The notes: generated from the letters alone by a model not told the origin. Shown: positions 45,123-54,560, counted from the first letter of the stretch. The stretch is 64,000 nt of DNA from Thiohalocapsa sp963698775 (GCA_963698775.1 CAVOSE010000017.1:22871-86870); one strand, 5' to 3'. Numbers and translations are program-made.

Positions 45123-48100
45123 ATGAACAGCAGCATCTCCAGTTGGTCGATTCGCCACCCAATCGGCGTCATCATGCTGACCCTAGCCGTCATGGTGCTC
45201 GGGGCGTTCGCGCTGGAGCGGCTCAACGTCGACCTGCTGCCGAGGATCGTCTACCCGGACGTACGCGTACGCGTGCTCGACCCCGGCGTCCCAGCCAAAG
45301 TGATGGAAGACGAGATCACCCGGCAACTCGAAGAACAACTCGCCATCACCGAGGGGGCGGTGGCGGTGCAATCGCGCAGCAGCGAGGGACGCAGCGCGGT
45401 CGACCTCTCCTTCCGCTATGGCGCGGACGTCGACCAGGCCTTGCGCGACGCCAGTTCGCGGCTCGACCGCGCCAAACGCTTCCTGCCGGACAGCATCGAT
45501 CCACCGGTGATCTACAAGCGCGACCCATTCCAACTACCGGTGGCCGAATATGTGGTCAGCTCGCAACTACTCGATCCAGTCGAACTGCGCGGCTGGGTGG
45601 ACTACGAACTGAGTCGCTCGTTGTTGACGTTGCCGGGGGTCGCCGCCGCGGAAGTCGGCGGCGGTCTCGAGCGCGAGGTGCGGATCATTGCCGATCAGTA
45701 CCGTCTGGCGGGGCTTGGGCTCGACGTGCTCGACCTGGAAGAGATGCTGCGCCAGGCCAACCGCGACGTGCCCGCGGGCCGCCTGCTGATGCCCTATGGC
45801 GAGATCAGTGGACGCACCGGCGGGCGCTTCGACGACGTGCAGCAGATCATCGACCTACCGCTGCCGGCGGAGGGCCGAGACGACCCGCTCAGCCTGTTGC
45901 GTCTGGGGGAGGTTGCACGCGTCATCGACGGTGCCGCCGAGGAGCGGCTGCGCATTCGCCTCGACGGGGCGCCCGGGATCAAGCTGTCGATCCAAAAGCA
46001 ACCGCTGGCGAACACCGTATCGGTGGTGGATGCCGTGGATGCGGAACTGGCACGCCTCAGCGAACAGGGCCAGGTCCGCGACGATGTCCGCATCGCGAAA
46101 GTCGACGACCAGGCCCGCTACATCCGCCATGCCCTCGGCAACGCGGTCAGCGCCGCACTGGGTGGTGCCGCCCTCGCCATGCTGGTGGTGTATCTGTTCC
46201 TCGGCAGCGTGCGCCGCACACTCATCATTGGCAGCGCTATCCCCATCGCCGTCCTGGTCACCTTCATCCTCATGGCCAGCTTCGGGCTCAACTTCAACAT
46301 CATGACCCTCGGCGGACTCGCGCTCGGTATCGGCATGCTGGTGGACAACACCATCGTTATGCTGGAAAACGTCTACCGCCACCAACGCGGCGACCATTCC
46401 GACGACGGCCCCGGCAACCACTCGGGCAGCGAGGCCGCGACCAAGGCAGCCCGCGAGGTCACCAGCGCCATCGTCGCCTCCACCTCCACCAACCTGGCAG
46501 CGGTACTGCCGTTCCTATTCATCGGCGGATTGGTGGGCCTACTGTTTCGCGAACTGATCTTCACCATTTCAGCGGCAATCCTCGCCTCGATGATTGTGGC
46601 GCTGACGCTGGTTCCGGCCCTCGCCGGACGTCTGCCAGCCAGCCACGAGGGACTTGTTCGGCGCGGTATCAATCGCGTCATGGAGGTCTTGCAACGCGGC
46701 TACGGCAAACTGGTGGCCTGGCTGCTGCGAGTGCAATGGCTGGTCATCGCCCTGTTCGTCGCCGCCCTGGTCCTGACCGTGCCGGGCTTCTTCACCGGCA
46801 AGCAGGAGTTCCTGCCGGCGCTCGACGAAGGCGACGTGCGCATCAGCCTGACCGCCGACACCGGCGTCAATATCGAGGAGATGGACGCGCTGACCCGCCG
46901 CGTCGAGGCCATTGTCGCCGCCCGACCGGAGGTTCGTGCTGTCTTCACCACGGTTGGCGGCTTCGTGTTCGGACGATCGAGCTTCGAGAACAGCCATCGC
47001 GCAAGCCTGCAAGTCCAGCTCGCGCCGCTGGCGCAGCGCGGCGGCATCAGCTCCAAGGAATGGATCGCCGCAGTGAAGACGGAACTCGCCGATGCAGGCA
47101 TCGCCGGGCTCAAGATCTCTCTGTACACCAGCGGTATCCGCGGCATTCGCTTCAACCGCGGCGACGACGACGTCGGCCTGCGCATCAAGGGTCCAGACCT
47201 CGACACGCTGGTACGACTGGCGGATCAAGTGGTTGCCCGTTTGAAATCGGTGCCAGGCTTGAGCAACGTCCAGCATTCCAACGAGGATGTGACCCAGGAA
47301 CTGTCGATCAGGGTCGACCGCCGACGGGCGGCCAGCTACGGGCTCGACGTGGAAGACGTCGGCAGCGTGCTGCGCTACGCACTGGACGGCCAGACCGTAA
47401 CCGACTTCATCGACGGCGACCGTGGCATCGACGTGCGTCTGCGCTTGGACCGAGACGATGTGGGCACCCCGGGCGACTTGGAATCGATCCTGCTGTTCAG
47501 CAAGACCACGCCACGCACACCCATCCGCCTCGGCGATCTGGCAGAGGTGCAACTGCTGCCGCAACCCACCGAGATTCTGCGCGATCGCCAGCAGCGGGTG
47601 GTGGAGATCACGGCCTCGTTGGGCGGCGAACTGACCCTGGAACAGGCGATTGAGGCCGCGTTGGCCGCGGCTGACGGGGTCGATCTGCCGCAGGGCTACG
47701 CACTCTACGAGGCGGGCAGCCTGGAGACCCTGCAACAGGGCCGCGACCTCGGCCGCCTGTTGCTTGCTCTGGCCCTGTTCCTGGTGTTGGTGGTCATGGC
47801 GGTGCAGTACGAGTCGCTGAGGAACCCGCTGATCATCCTGCTCTCAGTGCCGTTCACGCTGATCGGCGTCGTGCTCGGGTTGCAATGGACCGAGACGCCG
47901 TTGTCGATGCCGGTCTGGCTCGGGCTGATCATGCTGGCGGGTATCGTCGTCAACAATGCGATCGTGTTGGTGGAGTTCATCGAGCTGCGGCGCGACCGAG
48001 GCGATGACAAATCCACAGCCATCGTCGCCGCGGCACGGCTGCGGCTCAGACCCATTCTAATGACCACGCTGACCACCGTCGTCGGTATGCTGCCGTTGGC

Positions 48101-48275
48101 GCTCGCCGTCGGCGAAGGGGCGGAGATGCTCCAGCCCTTGGCCATCGTCATCGTATGGGGCTTGAGCTTCTCGACCCTGGTATCGCTGCTGCTGGTACCG
48201 ATGATCTATCACCTGCTCGGTGCTGCGGCCCCGCCGCAAGCGCGAGCCATCGCCGAGAGGCCTATGGCGGTATAA
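45123..48275 (+). CDS. RND-family efflux permease
   Basis: 1050 residues from ATG 45123 (MNSSISSWSIRHPIGVIMLT), which begins directly with the first membrane helix as expected; the longer frame to 44880 is not conserved. Family motifs: PRIVYPDVRVRVLDPGVPAK, VMEDEITRQLEEQL, the central helices LGGLALGIGMLVDNTIVMLE and the C-terminal LGLIMLAGIVVNNAIVLVEF. The proton-driven pump likely exports small molecules across the envelope. No membrane-fusion (HlyD-type) or TolC gene is beside it, so substrate and partners are unknown. Confidence 0.9.
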   Translation: MNSSISSWSIRHPIGVIMLTLAVMVLGAFALERLNVDLLPRIVYPDVRVRVLDPGVPAKVMEDEITRQLEEQLAITEGAVAVQSRSSEGRSAVDLSFRYGADVDQALRDASSRLDRAKRFLPDSIDPPVIYKRDPFQLPVAEYVVSSQLLDPVELRGWVDYELSRSLLTLPGVAAAEVGGGLEREVRIIADQYRLAGLGLDVLDLEEMLRQANRDVPAGRLLMPYGEISGRTGGRFDDVQQIIDLPLPAEGRDDPLSLLRLGEVARVIDGAAEERLRIRLDGAPGIKLSIQKQPLANTVSVVDAVDAELARLSEQGQVRDDVRIAKVDDQARYIRHALGNAVSAALGGAALAMLVVYLFLGSVRRTLIIGSAIPIAVLVTFILMASFGLNFNIMTLGGLALGIGMLVDNTIVMLENVYRHQRGDHSDDGPGNHSGSEAATKAAREVTSAIVASTSTNLAAVLPFLFIGGLVGLLFRELIFTISAAILASMIVALTLVPALAGRLPASHEGLVRRGINRVMEVLQRGYGKLVAWLLRVQWLVIALFVAALVLTVPGFFTGKQEFLPALDEGDVRISLTADTGVNIEEMDALTRRVEAIVAARPEVRAVFTTVGGFVFGRSSFENSHRASLQVQLAPLAQRGGISSKEWIAAVKTELADAGIAGLKISLYTSGIRGIRFNRGDDDVGLRIKGPDLDTLVRLADQVVARLKSVPGLSNVQHSNEDVTQELSIRVDRRRAASYGLDVEDVGSVLRYALDGQTVTDFIDGDRGIDVRLRLDRDDVGTPGDLESILLFSKTTPRTPIRLGDLAEVQLLPQPTEILRDRQQRVVEITASLGGELTLEQAIEAALAAADGVDLPQGYALYEAGSLETLQQGRDLGRLLLALALFLVLVVMAVQYESLRNPLIILLSVPFTLIGVVLGLQWTETPLSMPVWLGLIMLAGIVVNNAIVLVEFIELRRDRGDDKSTAIVAAARLRLRPILMTTLTTVVGMLPLALAVGEGAEMLQPLAIVIVWGLSFSTLVSLLLVPMIYHLLGAAAPPQARAIAERPMAV

Positions 48276-49211
48276 CCGCCGCGGGTTAGGCGACGCGCTC
48301 GTTGCTGCTCCGAGTGTGGGGGCGAATTCATTCGCCCAGTCGACGCCTTCCATGCGACTCCGGGCGCGCGATCCATTGCGCTCTACTGGATCGTCAACGC
48401 GAACCGCCGACGCCAGGCAGCAGGGCCGGGGTCGACAGCCTAGCGCTGGCGCTGGCGGCACCGGCGGCACGGCTCGAATCCCCATCGCGTCCCGCATATA
48501 GTGCGGGAAGTCCGGATTCAGCCAGCCGTCGCTCGCAAGCTTCGAGGCCGGTGGCCGCAAGCGCGAGGTATAGTCCAGTACCGCCGCCTGCTGTTCCGCG
48601 GAAAAGCCCGCGATCTGCTCCTGCATCTTCGGATCCGAATTCTTGCGTTGCCCGCTGCGGATCTGATCGAACTGGCGCATCAAATAGGGGTAATGCTGAC
48701 CGGCGATGGCCGGAATATGCTCCTGGACATCGCCCTCGCCGGCAGCGCCATGACAGTCGGTACAATTTTCGGCGTAGAGTTCCTCCCCCAGTGCCAAGCT
48801 CGTACCCGGGCCAACGCCGTTGTGGGGGGTCATCGGCAACTCTGCGACGTAGGCCGCCACATCGGCGATCTCCTGCGGTCCGCCGAGAATGCCCGGCACG
48901 GAGAATGGATACATCAGCGGGTTTTCTCGATTTCCGGCTCGGAAGTCCGCAAGCTGCTTGATGATGACCGTGCGCAACTGCCCGGCGATCTGCGGATAAC
49001 TGCCGTCGACGCTCCCCCAGCCCTCTGGCAGGTGGCAGACCGCACAGGTGAGATAGACCCGGCGACCATTGTCGAGGCTGGGTTCCTTCCCCATCACCTC
49101 GTCGTACTCTGCCTGCGCGATCTCCGCAGGCGATGCCGCGAACCCCGCCGGGGCACTCAAGCACAAGACCAACGGCCACAACCATGCGGCGCGCCTCGTG
49201 GTGGTATTCAT
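48057..49211 (-). CDS. Periplasmic di-haem cytochrome c with an abnormal C-terminal run-on
   Basis: From ATG 49211 (ribosome site GGAGGA), a signal peptide (RRAAWLWPLVLCLSAPAGFA) is followed by two haem-binding sites, CAVCH (about residue 56) and CTDCH (about 151), each with later Met candidates, the two-domain c4-type pattern. The recognisable protein ends near FPHYMRDAMGI (about 48490). The frame then continues another ~130 codons without family resemblance, through a REP-like repeat and into the 3' end of the RND gene on the other strand. A lost stop or a frameshift near 48.48 kb is likely. Confidence 0.8.
   Translation of the reverse strand: MNTTTRRAAWLWPLVLCLSAPAGFAASPAEIAQAEYDEVMGKEPSLDNGRRVYLTCAVCHLPEGWGSVDGSYPQIAGQLRTVIIKQLADFRAGNRENPLMYPFSVPGILGGPQEIADVAAYVAELPMTPHNGVGPGTSLALGEELYAENCTDCHGAAGEGDVQEHIPAIAGQHYPYLMRQFDQIRSGQRKNSDPKMQEQIAGFSAEQQAAVLDYTSRLRPPASKLASDGWLNPDFPHYMRDAMGIRAVPPVPPAPALGCRPRPCCLASAVRVDDPVERNGSRARSRMEGVDWANEFAPTLGAATSASPNPRRLYRHRPLGDGSRLRRGRSTEQVIDHRYQQQRYQGREAQAPYDDDGQGLEHLRPFADGERQRQHTDDGGQRGH
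48316..48337. repeat. Single copy of palindromic repeat, family 1
   Basis: GTGGGGGCGAATTCATTCGC, extended by CC, has the same layout as the repeats at 7339–7396 and 61252–61353. It lies just after the RND permease gene and inside the run-on frame of the cytochrome gene. Confidence 0.65.
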
Positions 49212-49379
49212 GCTGTCCTCCATCAATAACGACGGAACCCGACGCAACGCGGGGGCAACGGTCATCCGGTCCGCCAGATACGGTTTTGCCGACGCGCTTC
49301 TACCGGCGCGGTTCGGCCGCTGCGATGCAAGCCCTCGCTCGGCCCGCAGGACGAAGCGCGAGAGCCCTACCCGGGGGCG

Positions 49380-49853
49380 TCAGGGCGATTGGCGCGCCTT
49401 AAGGGTGTTGGTGACGTTGGCATGGAAAATGGCTTTGTGCACATCGCCCAAGGTCAGCATGCCCACCAGCTTGCCCTCTTCCGCAACCGGAATGCGGCGA
49501 AAATTGTGCCGGACCATGACTGTTGCCGCGCGCAACAGGTGCATCTCCGGATCCACCGCCACCGGGTTCGGAGTCATCAGCTCCGCGACCGTCTGCTCCA
49601 GCACATCGCTGTACCGGGCCATCTCCTGATCCAGGTCGACCGTGGCCATGCCATGGGCGATCATGTCTTCGATCTTCGGGAACAGGCTGTGCAAGACGTC
49701 CTTCTCGGCGATGATCCCCACCAGCATGCCATCGCCATCCACCACCGGCAGGCCATGGTATCGGTGCAGACACATCTGCGACGCAACCTCCATGACCTTG
49801 GTTTCGGGTTGGACCGCTCGCGCGGCCGCCGTCATCGCGTCTTTGACTTTCAT
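49380..49853 (-). CDS. CBS-domain pair protein
   Basis: 157 residues from ATG 49853 (ribosome site GGAGGAA). Two CBS domains in tandem: KVKDAMTAAARAVQPETKVM with HGLPVVDGDGMLVGIIAEKD, then VAELMTPNPVAVDPEMHLLR with FRRIPVAEEGKLVGMLTLGD. Such pairs bind adenine nucleotides and act as energy or ion sensors; with no attached effector domain, this one probably regulates a partner protein. None is evident next to it. Confidence 0.9.
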   Translation of the reverse strand: MKVKDAMTAAARAVQPETKVMEVASQMCLHRYHGLPVVDGDGMLVGIIAEKDVLHSLFPKIEDMIAHGMATVDLDQEMARYSDVLEQTVAELMTPNPVAVDPEMHLLRAATVMVRHNFRRIPVAEEGKLVGMLTLGDVHKAIFHANVTNTLKARQSP

Positions 49854-50171
49854 CGTCGTTCCTCCTCCCATCGTTTATAGATCGTAGCGCAGCCCGAAGG
49901 CGCCTCCAGCGCGAGCGCGTCGGCGAGCGATCACTTGGTCATCCCGCCAAGCAAGGCCGGATGGTCAGGCCATCGAGTCGGGCCAAATGGCCATGGCGAC
50001 GAGTATAGCCGCGTCGCTGCCCGGAGTCTCTCATCGGACGCGCCCCGACCGTTCGTCGGATGACCATTTCGGCACTCCCGCGCCGACACGGCTTTTCCAC
50101 CTGTGGACGCAGACGACGCTGCGCACCGCCGAGGCCCACAACAGCGCGTTCCAGGCTCACTTAAGCCAAAG

Positions 50172-50180
50172 TTATCCACA
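50172..50180 (+). promoter_or_regulatory. DnaA box upstream of nrdA
   Basis: TTATCCACA matches the strongest E. coli DnaA box exactly. DnaA is known to control nrdAB in E. coli through sites upstream of the promoter; the same is inferred here. Confidence 0.55.
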
Positions 50181-50220
50181 GGCTACGCACAGCCTACACA
50201 CGGGCTTTCCACCAACATAA

Positions 50221-50268
50221 TCACAATATGTAGTGGTTGACAGCATTCCGACACCGTATATATTCCAC
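50221..50268 (+). promoter_or_regulatory. Tandem NrdR-box-like sites upstream of nrdA
   Basis: Site 1, TCACAATATGTAGTGG (50221–50236), fits the NrdR consensus (acaCwAtATaTwGtgt) closely. Site 2, ACCGTATATATTCCAC (50253–50268), keeps only the central TATATAT core. Their centres are 32 bp apart, the spacing usual for paired NrdR boxes. NrdR represses ribonucleotide reductase genes when dATP is high. Confidence 0.6.
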
Positions 50269-50356
50269 TCGCAACAGCTTGCCCGTTCCGTCCACCTCGC
50301 CCTGGTGGGCGATCGGAACAGAACCACCAAGAACCACGCAAACAGAGGAGCGACCC

Positions 50357-53300
50357 ATGGCCGCCGGCACCAGCTTTGATCCATCGACGACGGGCCTGGA
50401 CCCAACGGAAGGAACGCCGCGAGACGCGACGGCAGACGCTCAAAAGCCGGCGCCGACGACGGTGGAGCAGTCGCCTCCCGACATCGCCGCCCACCAGCCA
50501 GGCAAGGTCCAGGTCATCCGCCGCAACGGCAAGGTCACCCACTTCGATCCCAACAAGATCAAGGTCGCGATGACCAAGGCCTTCCTCGCCGTCGAGGGCG
50601 GCAACGCCGCCGCGTCCAGCCGCATCCATCACCGCGTGCAGGAACTCGCCGAGCAGGTCACCGCCGCACTGACCCGGCGCCTGCCCGGCGGCGGCACCGT
50701 GCACATCGAAGACGTGCAGGATCAGGTCGAGCTGGCGCTGATGCGCGCCGGCGAGCACAAGGTCGCCCGTGACTATGTGCTCTACCGCGAGGCGCGCGCT
50801 CGCGAGCGCGCCGAGAAGGCTGCCGCCACGGCACCGGTGCAGCCGCATGGCCTCAGCGTCACGCTCACCGACGGCAGCACGCGGCCGCTGGACACCGAGC
50901 GTCTGGCCCGACTAGTGGACGAGGCCGCGCGCGACCTTGACGGCGTCGACGCCCAGGCCGTGCTCAGCGATACCCTGCGTAACCTCTTCGACGGCGTAAA
51001 GGAATCCGACGTAGGCCAGGCCCTGGTCATGTCTGCCCGCGCCATGATCGAAAAGGAGCCGAATTACAGCCAGGTCGCCGCGCGACTCCTGCTTGACGTG
51101 ATGCGCCGCGAGGCCCTCGGCCTGCTGGACATGGCGGTTGGCGTCGAGACCCAGGCCGACATGGGCGAGCGCTACGCCGACTATTTCAGCGCCTACATCA
51201 AGCACGCGGGCGATCTGGAACTGCTCGACAAGCAACTCGGCCGCTTCGACCTGGCCCGCCTTGGCGCGGCGCTGCGGCCCGAGCGCGACCTGCAGTTCAC
51301 CTACCTAGGCCTGCAGACCCTCTACGACCGCTATTTCATCCACACCGCCGGCGGCATCCGCTTCGAGTTGCCCCAGGCCTTCTTCATGCGCGTTGCGATG
51401 GGCCTGGCCATCAACGAGATCGACCGCGAAGAGCGCGCCATCGAGTTCTACGAGCTGCTGTCGTCGTTCGACTTCATGAGCAGCACGCCGACCCTGTTCA
51501 ACTCCGGCACCCTGCGCCCGCAGCTCAGTTCCTGCTATCTGACCACGGTGCCGGACGACCTCGACGGCATCTACGGCGCAATCAAAGACAACGCCCTGCT
51601 GAGCAAATTCGCCGGCGGCCTCGGCAACGACTGGTCGCGCGTGCGCGGCATGGGCGCCCACATCAAGGGCACCAACGGCAAGTCTCAAGGCGTGGTGCCA
51701 TTTCTGAAGGTGGCCAACGATACCGCGGTCGCGGTCAATCAATGCTTCGCACCGAACACCACCGTGTTCACCGGCGACGGCCCGAAGCCTATCGCCGATG
51801 TGAAGACCGGCGATCTGGTCTTAGGCCAGCGCGGTCGCTACCGCGAGGTGACCGAGCACTTCGTCTATGCGCAAAAGGACGCGCCGATGGTGCAGGTGCG
51901 CGTCAAGCACGCGATCAACGAGCTGAATGTCACCGCCGGGCATCCGTTCTGGGCGATCAAGGGCGTTCCAAACGAGCAGTCCATCGAGCGCACGTTGAAG
52001 CAGATCGACAGCGGTCGTTACTATCCGGATTGGGTCGAGGCCGGGTCGCTGAGCCGTGGCGACTACGTCGCGCAAGTCATCCCCAGCGAAGTGCTGCCCG
52101 TGCCCGGCATCACCGAGGCCGATGCCCGTTTCTACGGCATCCTGCTCGGCGACGGCCATCTGACCCGCGGTTACGAATTTGGCATCTCCGGCAATCCCGC
52201 CCGCGATGACGGCCACCTGCAGTTCGTCCGTGACTATCTGACCGAGCGCGGCATCCACTATTGGGAAAACGCGCGCGGCACCAGCTACCTGCAAATCAAA
52301 TGGTCCGTCGGAAAGGGTCTGGCCCGCTGCGCGACCACCGGGCAATGGATCGGCCAGGATCAGGCCAGCCTGCCCTTCACCGAGGCGGACCTCTACGACG
52401 CCAACCGCAACAAGCGCATCGCTCGACGCTTCAGCCACCTGCCCCACAACCAGGCCTTGGCCCTCATTCAAGGTCTCTTGGAGACCGACGGTGGCATCAG
52501 TCGGCCTGATGCAAAACGGCCTGATGCAAAACGGCCTGAGATCCACTTCACCAGCACGTCGGCAGCGCTGGCGGAAGGTCTGCGTTATCAGTTGCTTCGC
52601 CTTGGTGTCCCCTGCGCGGGCCAGTACCGCGAGCGCGAAAATGCCCACGAGGGCACCCGCTCCGACGGCAGCGTCGTCTCGTTCGCCGGTACAACGCGCG
52701 CCTTCGACCTGCGTATCCCGGCCGCAGGGCCGATCGCGGACCTGGTCGGCGTGCCGGCGCTCACCAAGCAGAACTGGTTCCGCCTCGGCAACTGGATCTT
52801 CACCCGCGTCAAGGCGGTCGAGTCCATCGCGCCGGTCGAGACCGTCCACGACCTCAAGGTCGACGGCGACGAGAGCTACATGACCGCTTGTGCGCTGGTG
52901 CATAACGGCGGCAAGCGCAAGGGTGCGGTCTGCGCCTATCTAGAGACCTGGCACGTCGACATCGAAGAGTTCCTGGACCTGCGCAAGAACACCGGCGACG
53001 ACCGCCGCCGTACCCACGACATGAACACCGCCAACTGGGTGCCGGACCTGTTCATGAAGCGCGTCGCCGAGGACCAGCACTGGACCCTGTTCTCGCCGGA
53101 CGAGACGCCGGACCTGCACGACCTCACCGGCCAGGCCTTCGAGCAGGCCTACCTGGCCTACGAGGAGCGCGCCCAGCGCGGCGACATGCGCGTCGGCAAG
53201 CAGGTCAAGGCCGTCGACCTGTGGCGCAAGATGCTGGCCATGCTGTTCGAGACCGGCCATCCGTGGATCGCGTTCAAGGACCCGTGCAACCTGCGCTACA

Positions 53301-54484
53301 CCAACCAGCATGTCGGGCAGGTGCACAGCAGTAATCTCTGCACCGAGATCACGCTGCACACCAACGATCAGGAGATCGCGGTCTGCAATCTGGGCAGCGT
53401 CAACCTGGCCAACCACGTCGGCGAGCGCGGTCTGGACACCGACAAGCTGAAGAAGACCGTCGGCACCGCGCTGCGCATGCTCGACAACGTCATCGACTAC
53501 AACTTCTACAACGTGCCCCAGGCGCGCAAGTCCAACCTGCGCCACAGGCCCGTCGGCCTGGGCCTGATGGGCTTTCAGGATGCGCTGTACAAGCTCGGCA
53601 TCGCCTACGCCAGCCCCGAGGCGGTGCAGTTCTCCGACCAGAGCATGGAGATCCTGAGCTATTACGCCATCCAGGCCAGCACCGATCTGGCGGAGGAGCG
53701 CGGTCGTTACCAGAGCTTCGACGGCAGCCTGTGGAGCCGCGGCATCCTGCCGATCGACAGCATCCAACTGCTGGCCGAAGGCCGCGGCGGCTTCCTGGAG
53801 ATGGACACCAGCTCCACGCTGGACTGGGATCGGCTCCGCGAACGGGTCACGAGCATCGGCATGCGCAACTCCAACTGCATGGCCATCGCCCCCACCGCCA
53901 CCATCAGCAACATCGTCGGCGTCAGCCAGTCCATCGAGCCGACCTATCAGAACCTATTCGTCAAATCCAACCTGTCCGGCGAGTTCACCGTCGTCAACCC
54001 CTACCTGGTCGCCGACCTCAAGGAACGCGGCATCTGGGACAGCGTCATGGTCAACGACCTCAAGTACTACGACGGCAGCGTGCAGCAGATCGACCGCATC
54101 CCGGACGACCTCAAGCAGACCTACGCCACCGCCTTCGAGATCGACGCCCGCTGGCTGGTCGAGGCCGGCAGCCGCCGCCAGAAATGGCTCGACCAGGCGC
54201 AAAGCCTGAACCTGTACATGAGCGAGCCCAACGGTAAGAAGCTCGACAACCTCTACAAACTCGCCTGGGTGCGCGGCCTCAAGACCACCTACTACCTGCG
54301 CTCCATGGGCGCGACCCATGTCGAGAAATCGACCATGGACGATGCCACCAAGGCGAATCGCTTGTCGGCGGTTGGGGGGAGTTACGTCAGTATGGATAAG
54401 GGGAAATCGAATGGGTCCGGCAACGGCGCAAGCGCGCCCGCGGCTTGTTCGATTTTGGACCCGGAGTGTGAAAGTTGCCAGTGA
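50357..54484 (+). CDS. nrdA: Ribonucleoside-diphosphate reductase alpha subunit, interrupted by an intein
   Basis: 1375 residues as translated, 987 without the intein (residues 463–850). Reduces ribonucleotides to deoxyribonucleotides with NrdB. The ATG at 50357 follows GAGGAG. Residues ~55–150 are an ATP-cone (VQVIRRNGKVTHFDPNKIKV), and a second, weaker one may follow (SVTLTDGSTRPLDTERLARL). Active-site segments: SSNLCTEITL and VCNLGSVNLANH (redox cysteines), SNCMAIAPTATISNIVGVSQ, and the C-terminal relay CSILDPECESCQ. The intein lies between VAVNQ and GGKRKGAVCAYLETWH, a conserved substrate-site stretch, so splicing should be needed for activity. Confidence 0.93.
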   Translation: MAAGTSFDPSTTGLDPTEGTPRDATADAQKPAPTTVEQSPPDIAAHQPGKVQVIRRNGKVTHFDPNKIKVAMTKAFLAVEGGNAAASSRIHHRVQELAEQVTAALTRRLPGGGTVHIEDVQDQVELALMRAGEHKVARDYVLYREARARERAEKAAATAPVQPHGLSVTLTDGSTRPLDTERLARLVDEAARDLDGVDAQAVLSDTLRNLFDGVKESDVGQALVMSARAMIEKEPNYSQVAARLLLDVMRREALGLLDMAVGVETQADMGERYADYFSAYIKHAGDLELLDKQLGRFDLARLGAALRPERDLQFTYLGLQTLYDRYFIHTAGGIRFELPQAFFMRVAMGLAINEIDREERAIEFYELLSSFDFMSSTPTLFNSGTLRPQLSSCYLTTVPDDLDGIYGAIKDNALLSKFAGGLGNDWSRVRGMGAHIKGTNGKSQGVVPFLKVANDTAVAVNQCFAPNTTVFTGDGPKPIADVKTGDLVLGQRGRYREVTEHFVYAQKDAPMVQVRVKHAINELNVTAGHPFWAIKGVPNEQSIERTLKQIDSGRYYPDWVEAGSLSRGDYVAQVIPSEVLPVPGITEADARFYGILLGDGHLTRGYEFGISGNPARDDGHLQFVRDYLTERGIHYWENARGTSYLQIKWSVGKGLARCATTGQWIGQDQASLPFTEADLYDANRNKRIARRFSHLPHNQALALIQGLLETDGGISRPDAKRPDAKRPEIHFTSTSAALAEGLRYQLLRLGVPCAGQYRERENAHEGTRSDGSVVSFAGTTRAFDLRIPAAGPIADLVGVPALTKQNWFRLGNWIFTRVKAVESIAPVETVHDLKVDGDESYMTACALVHNGGKRKGAVCAYLETWHVDIEEFLDLRKNTGDDRRRTHDMNTANWVPDLFMKRVAEDQHWTLFSPDETPDLHDLTGQAFEQAYLAYEERAQRGDMRVGKQVKAVDLWRKMLAMLFETGHPWIAFKDPCNLRYTNQHVGQVHSSNLCTEITLHTNDQEIAVCNLGSVNLANHVGERGLDTDKLKKTVGTALRMLDNVIDYNFYNVPQARKSNLRHRPVGLGLMGFQDALYKLGIAYASPEAVQFSDQSMEILSYYAIQASTDLAEERGRYQSFDGSLWSRGILPIDSIQLLAEGRGGFLEMDTSSTLDWDRLRERVTSIGMRNSNCMAIAPTATISNIVGVSQSIEPTYQNLFVKSNLSGEFTVVNPYLVADLKERGIWDSVMVNDLKYYDGSVQQIDRIPDDLKQTYATAFEIDARWLVEAGSRRQKWLDQAQSLNLYMSEPNGKKLDNLYKLAWVRGLKTTYYLRSMGATHVEKSTMDDATKANRLSAVGGSYVSMDKGKSNGSGNGASAPAACSILDPECESCQ
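51743..52906 (+). mobile_element. Intein with LAGLIDADG homing endonuclease in NrdA
   Basis: 388 codons. Block A: CFAPNTTVFTGDGPKPIADV, with Cys1. Block B: NVTAGHPFWAI (TxxH). Endonuclease motifs: FYGILLGDGHLTRG and ALIQGLLETDGGIS (the two LAGLIDADG helices with acidic residues). Blocks F and G: VHDLKVDGDESYMT and CALVHN with the final His-Asn. Everything needed in the intein itself seems intact. The next residue, the first of the C-extein, is Gly (GGKRKG), not the Cys, Ser or Thr that normally completes branch formation. A 15-bp in-frame tandem repeat at 52502–52531 sits after the second endonuclease motif. Confidence 0.9.
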
Positions 54485-54560
54485 GGGAAGACTGCGAGCG
54501 CCGGCTTCCAGCGGCACGCGCCGCGCAGCGCGCTGCTGGCACGGCCGAACAAACTATAGG

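Larger units (their letters stand above)
49854..50356. promoter_or_regulatory. Upstream region of nrdA with DnaA- and NrdR-type sites
   Basis: About 500 bp with no gene, between the CBS gene (minus) and nrdA (plus). The last 200 bp hold a perfect DnaA box (50172–50180), further TCCAC-type sequences (a palindrome TCCACCTGTGGA at 50096–50107), and two NrdR-box-like sites (50221–50268). This suggests nrdA is controlled by replication state and by dNTP level. Confidence 0.6.

Noticed and set aside
45026..47653. 875-codon plus-strand frame inside the RND permease gene
   Set aside because: Arg/Gly/Pro-rich translation with no motifs; the overlapping frame has clear RND motifs.
50096..50180. Cluster of DnaA-like sites considered as a replication origin
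   Set aside because: Only one perfect box, no AT-rich unwinding region and no dnaA, dnaN, parA or gidA neighbours; control of nrdA is the simpler explanation.
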